In this document: positions 22,420 to 31,422 of the stretch, piece by piece
How positions within the stretch are numbered: position 1 is the stretch's first letter
How the letters are laid out: every line of letters begins with the position of its first letter
Assembly (NCBI RefSeq): GCF_029714405.1
Contig: NZ_CP121650.1
Span: forward strand, 4,221,001-4,285,000
Reading direction: 5' to 3'
DNA: 64,000 bases
DNA from: Bradyrhizobium sp. CB82
GTDB lineage: Bacteria; Pseudomonadota; Alphaproteobacteria; Rhizobiales; Xanthobacteraceae
Notes under the pieces: generated by a model
Database searches by the model: none
What the model saw: only the letters and a program-made list of their open reading frames with translations
What the model was told of the DNA's origin: nothing
Position numbers and translations under genes: made by a program

Positions 22420-23688
22420 ATGACAACCTCGGACTCGGCCGCTGAAACTCCTCCGACGCTGATGTCTACACGTGCCATCGTCGTTGCCGTTGTCGCCGCG
22501 ACGATAATCTCGTTGAGCATGGGGCTCCGTCAAAGTCTAAGTCTGTTTCTTCCCCCCATGGAGGCCGATCTCGGCGTTTCCGCGTCTGCCTTCGGATTTG
22601 CGATTGCACTCCAAAGCCTGGTGTGGGGCATCAGCCAACCTTTCATCGGAATTCTGGGCGATCGCTTTGGCGCTCGCCCTGTTCTTGTAGGCTGTGCGAT
22701 CATCTATGCCGCTGGGCTCTTGCTTATGGCTACAGCATCCCCGACTGCCGCGCTGGACCTCGGAGCTGGAGTTTTGGTCGGGCTTGGCGTTTCTGGAACC
22801 AGCTTCGGCGTCCTGCTTGGCACCGTATCCCGAATTGCCCCGCCTCAATGGCGAAGCCAGATCGTAGGGCTCGTTTCCGCCGGCGGCTCTCTTGGTACAC
22901 TCGCGCTTGCGCCATTCGGGCAGATTTTGATTTCAGGGCACGGCTGGCGTGCCGCCCTGATTGCCTTTGCAATTGTCGCGCTTCTTACCGGTGTTATTTC
23001 ATTCGCGATCGGACGCGACCGCGATGCTCCGTCGGTATCAGCTGCGCAGCCTGACTTCGGGTCACTTCGAACAACGCTGTCCAGCGCCGCGCATCATCGC
23101 GGATTCATCGTAATGACTGTCGCCTTCTTTGCCTGCGGCTTCCAGCTCCTGTTCATCGCCACCCATTTGCCCCAATTTCTCCAGCTCTGTGGGATCGCTC
23201 CAGCGGTGAGTGCGAGCGCCCTCGGATTGATCGGGCTTGGCAATGCCATCGGCTCCTACATTGGCGGTCTACTCGGTGCTCGTTTTAGTCAGAAGCGCCT
23301 ACTGGCTCTGGTGTATCTACTGCGCACGCTCACGATCGTCGTCTACCTCGCACTACCTATTAGCGATGTGGCGACGTTGGTATTTGGATTCGTTATGGGG
23401 CTGCTCTGGTTCAGCGTCACGCCGTTGGTAAGCGGGCTTATTGGACGCATGTTTGGACTGCAGCACTTCAACACGCTCTTCGGCTTTACGTTCTTGAGTC
23501 ACCAACTGGGCTCGTTTGCTGGCGCGTGGCTGGGCGGGATGAGTTTCGATTTCACTGGCTCTTACACTGTAGCCTGGAGCGCTGTGGTCATCGTCGGCTT
23601 GGGCGCGGCTGTATTGCAATGGCTAGGCGATGACAGTCCGGCGCCCGTCACCGCCATGCCCGCAACACGCGTAGCAGCGTCAGCGTGA
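22420..23688 (+). CDS. MFS transporter (oxalate/formate antiporter or monocarboxylate-like)
   Basis: This is a 422-residue inner-membrane carrier with twelve membrane segments. Visible landmarks are the TM1 stretch LSMGLRQSLSLFLPPMEADL, the loop GDRFGARPVL between TM2 and TM3, and the mirrored C-terminal loop GARFSQKRLLALV. I prefer the ATG at 22420, which has GGAG eight bases upstream, over the TTG at 22378. As the first gene of the plus-strand arm of the aromatic cluster, it may export the product or import a precursor. Confidence 0.88.
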   Translation: MTTSDSAAETPPTLMSTRAIVVAVVAATIISLSMGLRQSLSLFLPPMEADLGVSASAFGFAIALQSLVWGISQPFIGILGDRFGARPVLVGCAIIYAAGLLLMATASPTAALDLGAGVLVGLGVSGTSFGVLLGTVSRIAPPQWRSQIVGLVSAGGSLGTLALAPFGQILISGHGWRAALIAFAIVALLTGVISFAIGRDRDAPSVSAAQPDFGSLRTTLSSAAHHRGFIVMTVAFFACGFQLLFIATHLPQFLQLCGIAPAVSASALGLIGLGNAIGSYIGGLLGARFSQKRLLALVYLLRTLTIVVYLALPISDVATLVFGFVMGLLWFSVTPLVSGLIGRMFGLQHFNTLFGFTFLSHQLGSFAGAWLGGMSFDFTGSYTVAWSAVVIVGLGAAVLQWLGDDSPAPVTAMPATRVAASA

Positions 23689-23849
23689 TTGTTCTTCGAG
23701 CATCGTTGAGAAATGCAACGATACAACTAAAAAGAGTCTTTTTATAATTGACGACTTTTACGATTTTTGATTTGGTGCCCGCGCTCGATGTCGGTATCGC
23801 TGCATTATCGAGCGGTTGGTGGTGTGGCGCGCAAATCTGAGGCGGGGAC

Positions 23850-24490
23850 ATGGACGCTCGGTCGCGAGTTACGATTCTTTGTGGATCGGAGCGCTCGGAC
23901 GGCAATACCGAGCAAATCTCTCGGTATTCAGCGGACTATCTCTCACAGCGTGGGCACGAGGTGGAAGTGTTCTGCCTTGGTCGACTCAACATCGAGCCGT
24001 GCGGGACGTGCGGGGATTGCAATTTTGCGCAGCGTCCCTGTACGATCGACGACGACATGCCGCGCATCATCGAGCGGATGATCCAGTCGGATGCTGTCAT
24101 CTACGCCGCACCGGTCCATGGCTTCGGTTTGGCGCATCCTATGCAGGTCTTTATCGAGCGCGCGGGCGTTTGCTTCCTTCGTTTCGAGCGCCCCCTCGAA
24201 AACAAAATCGGCGAAGTGATCACCATCGGACGGCGTTATAGCCTCGGTAGTGTTCACGATCAGCTTGTGAACAACATCCTCCTTAACCGCATGATCAAAC
24301 CGGGAAGTGGTTACCCCGTACTTCTCGAAGGGGGCGCCCCGGAAAAGTCTTTTCGGACGGGGAAGGCATGTCCGCTCTTCATGCCATGCTGAGCCGGTTG
24401 TCGGATCTGCTCGTTCACCTGCGGCCGGCGTTTCAGGACATGAAGAAAATGGATCTGGGGAATGAACGAGTTGCCGCTCCGGCCGTCTGA
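23850..24490 (+). pseudogene. flavodoxin-fold NAD(P)H-dependent FMN reductase, frameshifted near the C-terminus
   Basis: The frame begins with the FMN-binding pattern TILCGSERSDGNTEQIS and a CGTCGDC cysteine pair, and continues with YAAPVHGFGLAHPMQVFIER. This fits the NADPH-dependent FMN reductase family, which can supply reduced FMN for UbiX. At about 24340 the frame breaks. The expected C-terminal sequence VFSDGEGMSALHAMLSRLSD is encoded in the -1 frame and ends at the TGA 24490. That end overlaps the UbiD start (24462), as expected of an intact ancestral operon. One A missing from the AAAA run would explain it. As read, the product ends at 24392 with 12 foreign residues. Confidence 0.8.
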
Positions 24491-25934
24491 CGCGTCGGGT
24501 GAGCCGCTGACCTACATGTCTGATCTCGCATCGGTGCTTCGCGAATTCGCTCGGCTCGGCGAAACCGTAAGCTATGTTGATCAGGTCCTCTCGCCCGACC
24601 TCGAGATCGCCGGTCATTACGCACAACAGGCGGGTTCTCCCGCCTCTTCGCGCAGCGAGGACGAAGGCATCCTTGTCTATACCGGCACAGCGATACCCGT
24701 CGTCATGGGTCTGTTCGGCGCGCGTCGGAGAAATAACATCTTGTTGTCCGGAGCGCCGACCCTGGACAAGCGGGGTCTCGCCAACCGCCTCAAGCGACAG
24801 ATCGCGCCGATCGTCGTGCAAGATCCGCGTTGCCAACGGCGGCGGATCGAGCCAGTGGCGCTGAGTGCCTTACCCATCTTGCGCTATACTCAACAAGATG
24901 GCGGACCGTATATCACTTCGGGGATCGTTTATGCTCAAAGTCCGACGGGAGGCGCGTCCAACGTGTCGATCCATCGCCTCTGTGTTGTCGACGACCGGCA
25001 TTGCACGATTTGGATGGTGCCGGGACGGCATCTGGAGACCTTTTACAAGGCGGCTTTAGCGCGCGGACAATCGCTCAAGATATCCATCAATATTGGTGGT
25101 GATCCGTTGATCTATCTCGCGTCGTCATTCTCGCCGCCGCACACAGAGCTCTTTACCAACGAACTCCACATTGCGGGCGCCATGCGCGGCCGTCCTGTGC
25201 CTATCGCTAAATGCGCGACAAACGAAGCGTTCTGTTTCGCAAATACCGATATTGTCCTCGAAGCGGAGATCACGGCAGAAGCAGCTCCCGAGGGACACAC
25301 CGGATACTCCATGCCGGAGTTTCTCGGCTATATGGGGGAGAGCAAATCGACGTTGCCGCTCGTTCGAATAAACGCGATCACCACACGCGATCAGCCATTC
25401 TACCAGACGTTTCTGGGGCCAGGACGAGAGCAGTCGGAACTCCTCGCCATCCCCCAAGAGGTCTCGATCCTGGAGGCAGCCGGCGAGGTTCCCGGGGTGA
25501 CCGTACTTGATGTTCACTGTCCGAGCTATGGCGGCGGACTTCTCGTGGCGGTCGTGAGCGTGTGCAAGACCTCCCGGGAAGGCGATGCTGGTGTTCATTT
25601 CCTCGGCAGGAAAATCCTCGATACGCACAAATACGTCAAGAATGTCTATGTCGTAGGCGAAGATATCGACATCTACTCGCCGGAAGATGTTCTATGGGCC
25701 ATGACGACGCGGATGCAGCCCGATCTCGATCTGCGAATTCTGACGGAGCAACCCGGATTTCCGATGGACCCCAGTCAGACCGTCGCTTTCCGCGGCGCCC
25801 GGCTGAGTGGCGCGGCTCCTGAAGCGCCGTTGACAAGCCGCAGCGTAATGGACTGCACATGCCCCTACGCCATGAAGCACGCCATCCGTTCGTCCTTTTC
25901 ATCTTATCCACAATCAGAGGTACGCCATGGATGA
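24462..25934 (+). CDS. UbiD-family prFMN-dependent (de)carboxylase
   Basis: This 490-residue enzyme would remove or add a carboxyl group on an aromatic or unsaturated acid using prenylated FMN. Family landmarks are GARRRNNILLSGAPTLDKRG near residue 85-105, GGPYITSGIVYAQSPTGGAS in the prFMN-binding region, INIGGDPLIYLASSF, the acidic EITAEAAPEGHTGYSMPEF block, and LDVHCPSYGGGLLVAVVSV. It overlaps the reductase remnant by 29 bases and the chorismate mutase by 8 bases, so it is translated as part of an operon. The substrate is unknown. Confidence 0.9.
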   Translation: MNELPLRPSDASGEPLTYMSDLASVLREFARLGETVSYVDQVLSPDLEIAGHYAQQAGSPASSRSEDEGILVYTGTAIPVVMGLFGARRRNNILLSGAPTLDKRGLANRLKRQIAPIVVQDPRCQRRRIEPVALSALPILRYTQQDGGPYITSGIVYAQSPTGGASNVSIHRLCVVDDRHCTIWMVPGRHLETFYKAALARGQSLKISINIGGDPLIYLASSFSPPHTELFTNELHIAGAMRGRPVPIAKCATNEAFCFANTDIVLEAEITAEAAPEGHTGYSMPEFLGYMGESKSTLPLVRINAITTRDQPFYQTFLGPGREQSELLAIPQEVSILEAAGEVPGVTVLDVHCPSYGGGLLVAVVSVCKTSREGDAGVHFLGRKILDTHKYVKNVYVVGEDIDIYSPEDVLWAMTTRMQPDLDLRILTEQPGFPMDPSQTVAFRGARLSGAAPEAPLTSRSVMDCTCPYAMKHAIRSSFSSYPQSEVRHG

Positions 25935-26229
25935 ACCTGTGACCACGCTGCGCCAAGTGCGGGCCGAAATTGACACGATCGATGATGAATTGGTGGCTCT
26001 TCTGGCGCGCCGTCTCCTATTGGCGCAGCAAGCCCGCCAGTTCAAGGAGCCGACCAAGACGAGTATCCAAGCGAGCGATCGCGTTGCGGCGGTGATCGCG
26101 CGTGTTCGCGAGCGTGCGCTAGCGTCAGGCGGTGACCCCGACATCACGCAGCGAATCTATGAACTTATCATTCGTGAGTTCACCGCAGTACAGTTGAAGG
26201 AAGCCGCGCAGCAGGCTGGCGACAAGTAA
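25927..26229 (+). CDS. chorismate mutase (AroQ type)
   Basis: This 100-residue all-helical monofunctional mutase would convert chorismate to prephenate. The N-terminal LRQVRAEIDTIDDELVALLARR and QRIYELIIREFTAVQ segments match AroQ helix 1 and helix 3. It has no signal peptide, so it is cytosolic. It overlaps the UbiD gene by 8 bases. AroQ-fold proteins can also act on aminodeoxychorismate (PapB) or isochorismate, so the substrate needs context. In this cluster it competes with TrpE/TrpG for chorismate. Confidence 0.9.
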   Translation: MDEPVTTLRQVRAEIDTIDDELVALLARRLLLAQQARQFKEPTKTSIQASDRVAAVIARVRERALASGGDPDITQRIYELIIREFTAVQLKEAAQQAGDK

Positions 26230-26255
26230 CCGGCCAAGAGGGCCCAGAGGAACTC

Positions 26256-26996
26256 ATGCGAATTGAGAATATCATTGCTTACGATGCCGGCTTGATGACG
26301 CGCTTCGACGGATTTCGTGCCGGGCTCGTCTTGATCGACGAGTTCGAACTCACTCAGCTTGAATCCGCTGTTCCGAAAATCGTGCTGTCGGCCGAGCAGG
26401 ATGTCGCCGAGATGGCAAGCATCAAGGCGTGGCGCGACGTCTATCGGCAGATGGGCGTCAACCCGACCAAGACGCGCAATGCAGCGGAGGCGTTGATACG
26501 ACGCTTCAAGAAGGATGGCAGCTTGCCGATGATCAATCCCGTCGTGGATGCGTGTAACCACGCGGCCGTCGTTCACGGCATCCCGATTGCCGCTGTCGAC
26601 ATATCGACGATGCCGTTACCGCTCGTGGTAAGGCAGGCGTCGGGGACCGAAGTCTTCTTCGACATATCCGGCAACGAAAGCACGCTGAGCGGCGAGGAGG
26701 TTACGTATCTCGATGACCGTGGCCGAGCACATGCGCGCTATTGGAATCATAAGCAAAGCGGCGCGTCCGCGGTCAGTCGAACGTCAAAGCGCGTTCTTAT
26801 CACGATAGAAGCGATACACGGAGATGCCGGCGAAACTGTGCGTGCCGCGACTGACGACGTCATTCGATTGCTGAAGGCTCATGGGGTGCGCCTGACAGAC
26901 GGCAACGTGCACATCTGGTTATACGATGGAAACTCCGGGTCGTTTGATGTCCTCGCGGGCGCCAGCAAATCAGAAGGTGTCGATCGGCTCCAGTAG
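26256..26996 (+). CDS. free-standing B3/B4 tRNA-editing-type domain protein
   Basis: This 246-residue protein is built on the B3/B4 domain known from the beta subunit of phenylalanyl-tRNA synthetase, where it clears mischarged Tyr-tRNA(Phe). Typical free-standing signatures are IKAWRDVYRQMGVNPTKTRN near residue 50 and LPMINPVVDACNHAAVVHGI near 90, with PIAAVDISTM after it. It is separated from the chorismate mutase by 26 bases. In an operon making or using aromatic amino acids, a trans-editing or analogue-sensing role is possible, but that is inference. Confidence 0.8.
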   Translation: MRIENIIAYDAGLMTRFDGFRAGLVLIDEFELTQLESAVPKIVLSAEQDVAEMASIKAWRDVYRQMGVNPTKTRNAAEALIRRFKKDGSLPMINPVVDACNHAAVVHGIPIAAVDISTMPLPLVVRQASGTEVFFDISGNESTLSGEEVTYLDDRGRAHARYWNHKQSGASAVSRTSKRVLITIEAIHGDAGETVRAATDDVIRLLKAHGVRLTDGNVHIWLYDGNSGSFDVLAGASKSEGVDRLQ

Positions 26997-27115
26997 AGAA
27001 CCGAGTTTGCCGACCAATACCGTCCTTCCATAGACGTTACTGTTAAGCACGGCGGATAAGACGATCATCCCCTTGCAGCGGACCTTCTGAGAGCAACTAT
27101 CGGGGAGAGAAAACT

Positions 27116-27484
27116 GTGACGAACGAAACATCATTGGCCTCTGAGCAGAGTGCGCTCAAGCGATCGCCGGTGCGGATCAACCTCCCGGAAATATCCTGGG
27201 ACAAATGGTCCAAGCCGGGCGCAGATGGCCGCGTCAAGCTAGCGCGAGCGTTCGGCAAACGTGTTCGGATTCTCGAATTGCCTAAAGGATTCGACGAGCA
27301 GAACTGGTGCGACAAGGGGCACCAGGGTTTCGTACTCGAAGGTGAGTTCACGATCAGCTTTGAGACCGGTGACGAGTTCACCTGCAAGCAGAACGACGCA
27401 TTCGTCATTCCCGACAATATCCGGCATCGGTCACGAGGCGCGGCCAGCGGACAGACGGTCGTGTTTGTCGTGGACGAACTATAG
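27116..27484 (+). CDS. single-domain cupin protein
   Basis: This 122-residue protein has one cupin barrel. Motif 1 resembles KGHQGFVLEGEFTISFETGD, and motif 2 lies at DAFVIPDNIRHRSRG with one His. The metal-ligand set is incomplete compared with classical dioxygenases (one His in motif 1, one in motif 2), so a binding or isomerase role is as likely as oxygenation. The start is GTG 27116 with GGGGAGAG upstream. It lies 119 bases after the B3/B4 gene and 45 bases before TrpB2. Its job in the cluster is unknown. Confidence 0.75.
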   Translation: MTNETSLASEQSALKRSPVRINLPEISWDKWSKPGADGRVKLARAFGKRVRILELPKGFDEQNWCDKGHQGFVLEGEFTISFETGDEFTCKQNDAFVIPDNIRHRSRGAASGQTVVFVVDEL

Positions 27485-27529
27485 CAACGCAGAAGTCCTG
27501 CGAAACAAGCTTTCAAGGAGAGGAGTGTG

Positions 27530-28878
27530 ATGGATACTACCGTTAAATACGTGTTGGACGAGCAACATCTCGCAAAAACCTGGTACAACATTGCTGCTGA
27601 TCTTCCGGGTGGGGCATCACCTCTCGTTCACCCTGCAACGCGTGCGCCGATCGGTGCCACCGAGCTTGAGCCGCTGTTCCCCCGAGAGCTCATTCAGCAA
27701 GAGCTGAGCAAGGAACGGCGCATTGAGATTCCGGAGCCGGTTCGCGCTCTCTATCGCCAATGGCGACCGTCGCCGCTCTACCGTGCCCGCCGACTGGAGC
27801 AGGCGCTCGATACACCTGCCAAGATCTATTACAAGTACGAGGGCGTCAGCGCGTCGGGCAGCCACAAGCCCAACACCGCCATTCCCCAGGCCTTTTATGC
27901 GAAGCAGGAAGGCGTGAAGCGTCTCACAACCGAAACGGGCGCGGGACAGTGGGGATCGGCGCTGTCGCTTGCCGGTAATTTCTTCGGGCTCGAAGTCGAA
28001 GTGTTCATGGTTCGGGTAAGCTTCAATCAGAAGCCTTACCGCCGTGCTTTCATGGAGAGCTTCGGCGCGAAGTGCATCGCGAGCCCAAGCGACGTCACTG
28101 AGGCGGGACGTGCGATCCTGAAGGCGGATCCCAACAGCACGGGAAGCCTCGGAATCGCAATCAGCGAAGCCGTCGAGCGAGCTGTCCAGCGCGATGATAC
28201 GAAATACGCGCTCGGAAGCGTTCTTAATCATGTGCTGATGCACCAGACAATCATCGGCCAGGAAGCCATGGCGCAGTTCGATCTTGCGGGCGACTACCCG
28301 GATATCGTGGTCGGATGTACCGGGGGAGGCAGCAACTTTGCCGGCGTTTCCTTCCCATTCCTCGGAGAGAAGCTGAGGGGGGAGCGCGACGTCAAGATTA
28401 TCGCGGTCGAGCCTGTCCCTCACTCACCCGTGGAAAATACGGTTATGATTTCGGCGATACCGCTCGCATGACGCCCCTCCTGAAGATGCACAGCCTGGGT
28501 AGTGCGTTTATTCCACCGGCAACGCACGCGGGCGGCCTCCGCTACCACGGCATGGCGCCGCTGGTGAGTCAGTTGGTCGACAGCGGGCATATCCAGGCCG
28601 TCGCCTACAAGCAGCTTGAGTGCTTCGATGCCGGTCTGACCTTCGCCAAGGCTGAGGGCATCCTGCCGGCACCGGAAGCGACACATGCGATCAAGGGCGC
28701 AATCGAGGCTGCGCTGGATTGCAAGATGCGTGGCGAGAAGAAGACGATCCTGTTCAATCTGTGTGGCCACGGGTATTTCGACATGCAAGCCTACAGCGAC
28801 TACCTCGGAGGGAAGCTGGTCGACGACACGCCTGACGAAGAAAAGATGAGTGAAGCGCTCGCAACGGTCGCGGCATAG
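27530..28878 (+). pseudogene. trpB2: tryptophan synthase beta-like PLP enzyme (TrpB2), split by a frameshift
   Basis: The two parts together make a full-length TrpB2 of about 449 residues, a class that works without the TrpA subunit. The first part has YYKYEGVSASGSHKPNTAIP with the PLP lysine, LTTETGAGQWGSALSLAGNF, and the phosphate-binding GCTGGGSNFAG. At about 28411 the frame changes: after AIIAVEP-like sequence the expected C-P-S-L-T continues in another frame with YGYDFGDTARMTPLLKMHSL, then FIPPATHAGGLRYHGMAPLV. One missing base explains it. The reading is either true decay or a sequencing error. The ATG at 27530 follows AAGGAGAGGAG. Confidence 0.85.
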
Positions 28879-28926
28879 CGGCGTATCTGGGCGAATCCAG
28901 CAACGTTGTTGGAGATGAGTATCACC

Positions 28927-30426
28927 ATGAATTCGATCGCGTTGCCGGGCCGCCCGTCATGGCGTGTGCAGTCGGAGACCTTGACCGGCTGCACACCCCT
29001 GCAATCCTATCTCGCCTTGCGCGAGCGGTATGGCGCGGACGGCGTCTACATCCTCGAATCTCTTGCGGGGCCGGGGCGTGACGTACGGGTGGCCCTTGTC
29101 GGATTCGACAAGGTCGCCGAGATAACCATCCGTGGAAGCTCACTTTTGGTCGAGGGAAGAGACCCATTTGTGGGCATGTTCCGGGCGTGGGCGCACAGCT
29201 GTGTGTTTATTGACTGTGACGCTAGCGGCCTGACGATCAAGCCTGATCGTACATGGGATGTTTTGAAAGCGTTGCGGCAGGAATTCGCGCCACCGGGGAC
29301 GACCGACATCGGATTTCTTTCGTTTTTTTCTTATGATGCCGCTTGGCTGATCGAGAAGCTGCCGCGACATATTCCGGCGGAAGAAACGGAGGTGCCGGAC
29401 ATATCGCTTTCTCTCTTTCGAGGGACACTCACATTCGACATCGTCCAGGGAACGGCAAAGGTCGAGTATCTCGAGAATGAGGCCGATGAGCCATTTTCGA
29501 CGCAAACCCTGCGCGACCAAATCGCCGCCGTTGTCGAGCCGATTGACGTTCCTCAGGCAGTTCCGCCCTCTCGTGTGACAGATTCGATGACGAAGCAAAA
29601 GTTTGAAGAGACGGTGCGCGATTGCCTGGAGCACATTGCAGCTGGTGACATCTATCAGATCCAGCTTGGTCACGAAGTACGCATTCAATCCGCCGCGGAT
29701 CCTTTCGATGTGTATCGGCGCCTCCGCAGCATCAATCCATCGCCCTACATGTATTTTGCTCCGGTATGCGGGACCTTGGTCATCGGTGCCAGTCCAGAGC
29801 TTTTTATTCGTAAGGAGAATAATGAGGCCTCGATGCGTCCCATTGCGGGCACCAAGCGACGCTCGGGCGACGATTCAACCGATGCCAAGATCGCCGATGC
29901 GCTCCGCCAGGACGAGAAGGAGCGTGCCGAGCACGTTATGCTGATCGATTTGTGCCGGAACGATCTTGGACGTGTTTGTGAGCCGGGCACGCTTGTCGTC
30001 GATGAATGCATGGTTGTCGAGCGTTACTCTCACGTCCTGCATCTCGTCTCGAACGTCCGGGCGTTTCTTGCACCTGAGGAAGATGTGTTCAGTTTCATCC
30101 GAGCGACGTTTCCGGCGGGGACGATGACGGGTGCGCCGAAGATCAGGGCCATGGAACTGATCGAGAGTTTCGAGTCGACGCGCCGCAGCTTTTATGCCGG
30201 TGCGGGTGGGCTCATCACCCTTAGTGGTGACGGAGTCCTCGCGCTCTGTATTCGTACCGCACTCTTTCGTCGCGGCGAGTATTTCATTCGGGCGTCTGCC
30301 GGCGTCGTCGCAGACTCGCAACCCGAATCGGAATGGCAGGAAACCCTTAGCAAACTCGCGGGCACGTTTGTTGCCATAACGGGCGCCGACTTCCCGAAGA
30401 ATTATACAGGCGAGCCGGCGCGGTAG
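28927..30426 (+). CDS. trpE: anthranilate synthase component I
   Basis: TrpE converts chorismate and ammonia to anthranilate and pyruvate. The 499-residue chain has the N-terminal regulatory motif with VYILESLAGPG (equivalent of the LLES tryptophan site). The catalytic half has NPSPYMYF, the PIAGTKRR motif, HVMLIDLCRNDLGR, and FPAGTMTGAPKIRAMELI. The Ala in PIAGT points to TrpE, since PabB enzymes have a catalytic Lys there (PIKGT). The start is uncertain: ATG 28915 abuts GGAG, while ATG 28927 is better spaced. No trpD, trpF or trpC gene is nearby. Confidence 0.92.
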   Translation: MNSIALPGRPSWRVQSETLTGCTPLQSYLALRERYGADGVYILESLAGPGRDVRVALVGFDKVAEITIRGSSLLVEGRDPFVGMFRAWAHSCVFIDCDASGLTIKPDRTWDVLKALRQEFAPPGTTDIGFLSFFSYDAAWLIEKLPRHIPAEETEVPDISLSLFRGTLTFDIVQGTAKVEYLENEADEPFSTQTLRDQIAAVVEPIDVPQAVPPSRVTDSMTKQKFEETVRDCLEHIAAGDIYQIQLGHEVRIQSAADPFDVYRRLRSINPSPYMYFAPVCGTLVIGASPELFIRKENNEASMRPIAGTKRRSGDDSTDAKIADALRQDEKERAEHVMLIDLCRNDLGRVCEPGTLVVDECMVVERYSHVLHLVSNVRAFLAPEEDVFSFIRATFPAGTMTGAPKIRAMELIESFESTRRSFYAGAGGLITLSGDGVLALCIRTALFRRGEYFIRASAGVVADSQPESEWQETLSKLAGTFVAITGADFPKNYTGEPAR

Positions 30427-30447
30427 CTCAGCAAAAAGGGGACGGAT

Positions 30448-31062
30448 GTGAAAACCTTGGTCGTGGATGCGTATGACAGCTTCGTTTACATCATTGCGCA
30501 ATATCTCAGTCAGGCTGGCATGAATCCGACGGTTGTCCGTAATGATTATATCTCGATTGCAAAAATCGAGCGGATGAATCCCGATATGATCCTGCTTGGC
30601 CCTGGTCCTGGCCACCCCGCGGACGCGGGATATGTCGATATTATCCATCATTTCAAAGGCCGCATTCCGATCATGGGAGTCTGCCTTGGACATCAAGCGA
30701 TCGGCTTGGCCTTTGGTGCCGAGGTCATCCGCGCCAAACGGCTGATGCATGGAAAGGACAGCCGCATCAACCACGATGGCAGGGGGTGTTTCGCGGGAGC
30801 GCCGCCTGACCTCACGGCGGTTCGATATCATTCCTTGATCATTGATGGCGCTAGGATCGGGAATGAGCTGGAGGTGACTGCCCTGGCGACCGACGATGGT
30901 TATGTTATGGGTGTGCGGCACCGGCACTACAGCATTGAGGGGGTCCAGTTTCATCCGGAGAGCATCGGAACGGAGTTTGGCATCAAATTCTTCGACAGTT
31001 TCCGTCGAACCTATTGCGATCCAGCGTCCATACCAGCGGCCGCTGTTGCCTCGGCGAGGTAG
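30448..31062 (+). CDS. trpG: anthranilate synthase component II (glutamine amidotransferase)
   Basis: This 204-residue class I amidotransferase feeds ammonia to TrpE. The triad is visible: Cys79 in MGVCLGHQAIG, His in GVQFHPESIG, and the following Glu; the oxyanion strand LLGPGPGHPADAG is present. It starts at GTG 30448, 21 bases after TrpE. Cys/His spacing and the FHPES motif are those of TrpG/PabA, which cannot be separated by sequence alone; its neighbour decides for TrpG. It is the last gene of the aromatic operon before the intron remnants. Confidence 0.92.
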   Translation: MKTLVVDAYDSFVYIIAQYLSQAGMNPTVVRNDYISIAKIERMNPDMILLGPGPGHPADAGYVDIIHHFKGRIPIMGVCLGHQAIGLAFGAEVIRAKRLMHGKDSRINHDGRGCFAGAPPDLTAVRYHSLIIDGARIGNELEVTALATDDGYVMGVRHRHYSIEGVQFHPESIGTEFGIKFFDSFRRTYCDPASIPAAAVASAR

Positions 31063-31230
31063 TCAGCCAACGACAAAGGCGATCCTGATTATTTGTCCCT
31101 AAACAGCACCACGATCTATCCTTGAGTCCGATGAACCCACGTGGCGCACCGCCTTACCCGCTCCGGCATTCATGTGTCGCTCTAACCGATCATGAGCGAC
31201 ATTTTTTCGCGTTTGATCTAGCGCATCCCT

Positions 31231-31404
31231 GGCAACAGCACCTGCCTCGGTCGCTTCCGTCTTCAAGTAATGAAGGCGTGGCGGCGAGTCCTACTCCGGC
31301 GAAGCCAACGGCCGAAGCTGTCGTGGGAGCGGTTCAGCGCGATCTTGAAGGTCTTCCCGATACCGATCGGGCATGTACACGACTGGCGTCACCAAATGGC
31401 CTGA
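31231..31404 (+). pseudogene. C-terminal tail of a group II intron reverse transcriptase/maturase
   Basis: The 57-residue frame reads GNSTCLGRFRLQVMKAWRRV and then LLRRSQRPKLSWERFSAILK, and ends DWRHQMA at the TGA 31404. This is the maturase (domain X) tail of a bacterial intron-encoded protein. The reverse transcriptase part is absent upstream. The tail starts at the same protein position (the GN after YYGV) where the downstream copy at 33141 stops being homologous. The spacer 31063-31230 shows nothing else. Confidence 0.7.
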
Positions 31405-31422
31405 TCCAGTTACTCGTCAGAG

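Noticed and set aside
23728..23750. AT-rich hairpin AAAAAGAGTCTTTTT after the MFS gene as a terminator
   Set aside because: The stem is pure AT apart from one GC pair and has no GC clamp, so it is too weak to be called; the MFS and reductase genes may be co-transcribed or not.
24320..24350. Programmed -1 frameshift in the flavin reductase
   Set aside because: The site is not a proper X-XXY-YYZ slippery heptamer and I see no stimulating stem-loop; a one-base indel is simpler.
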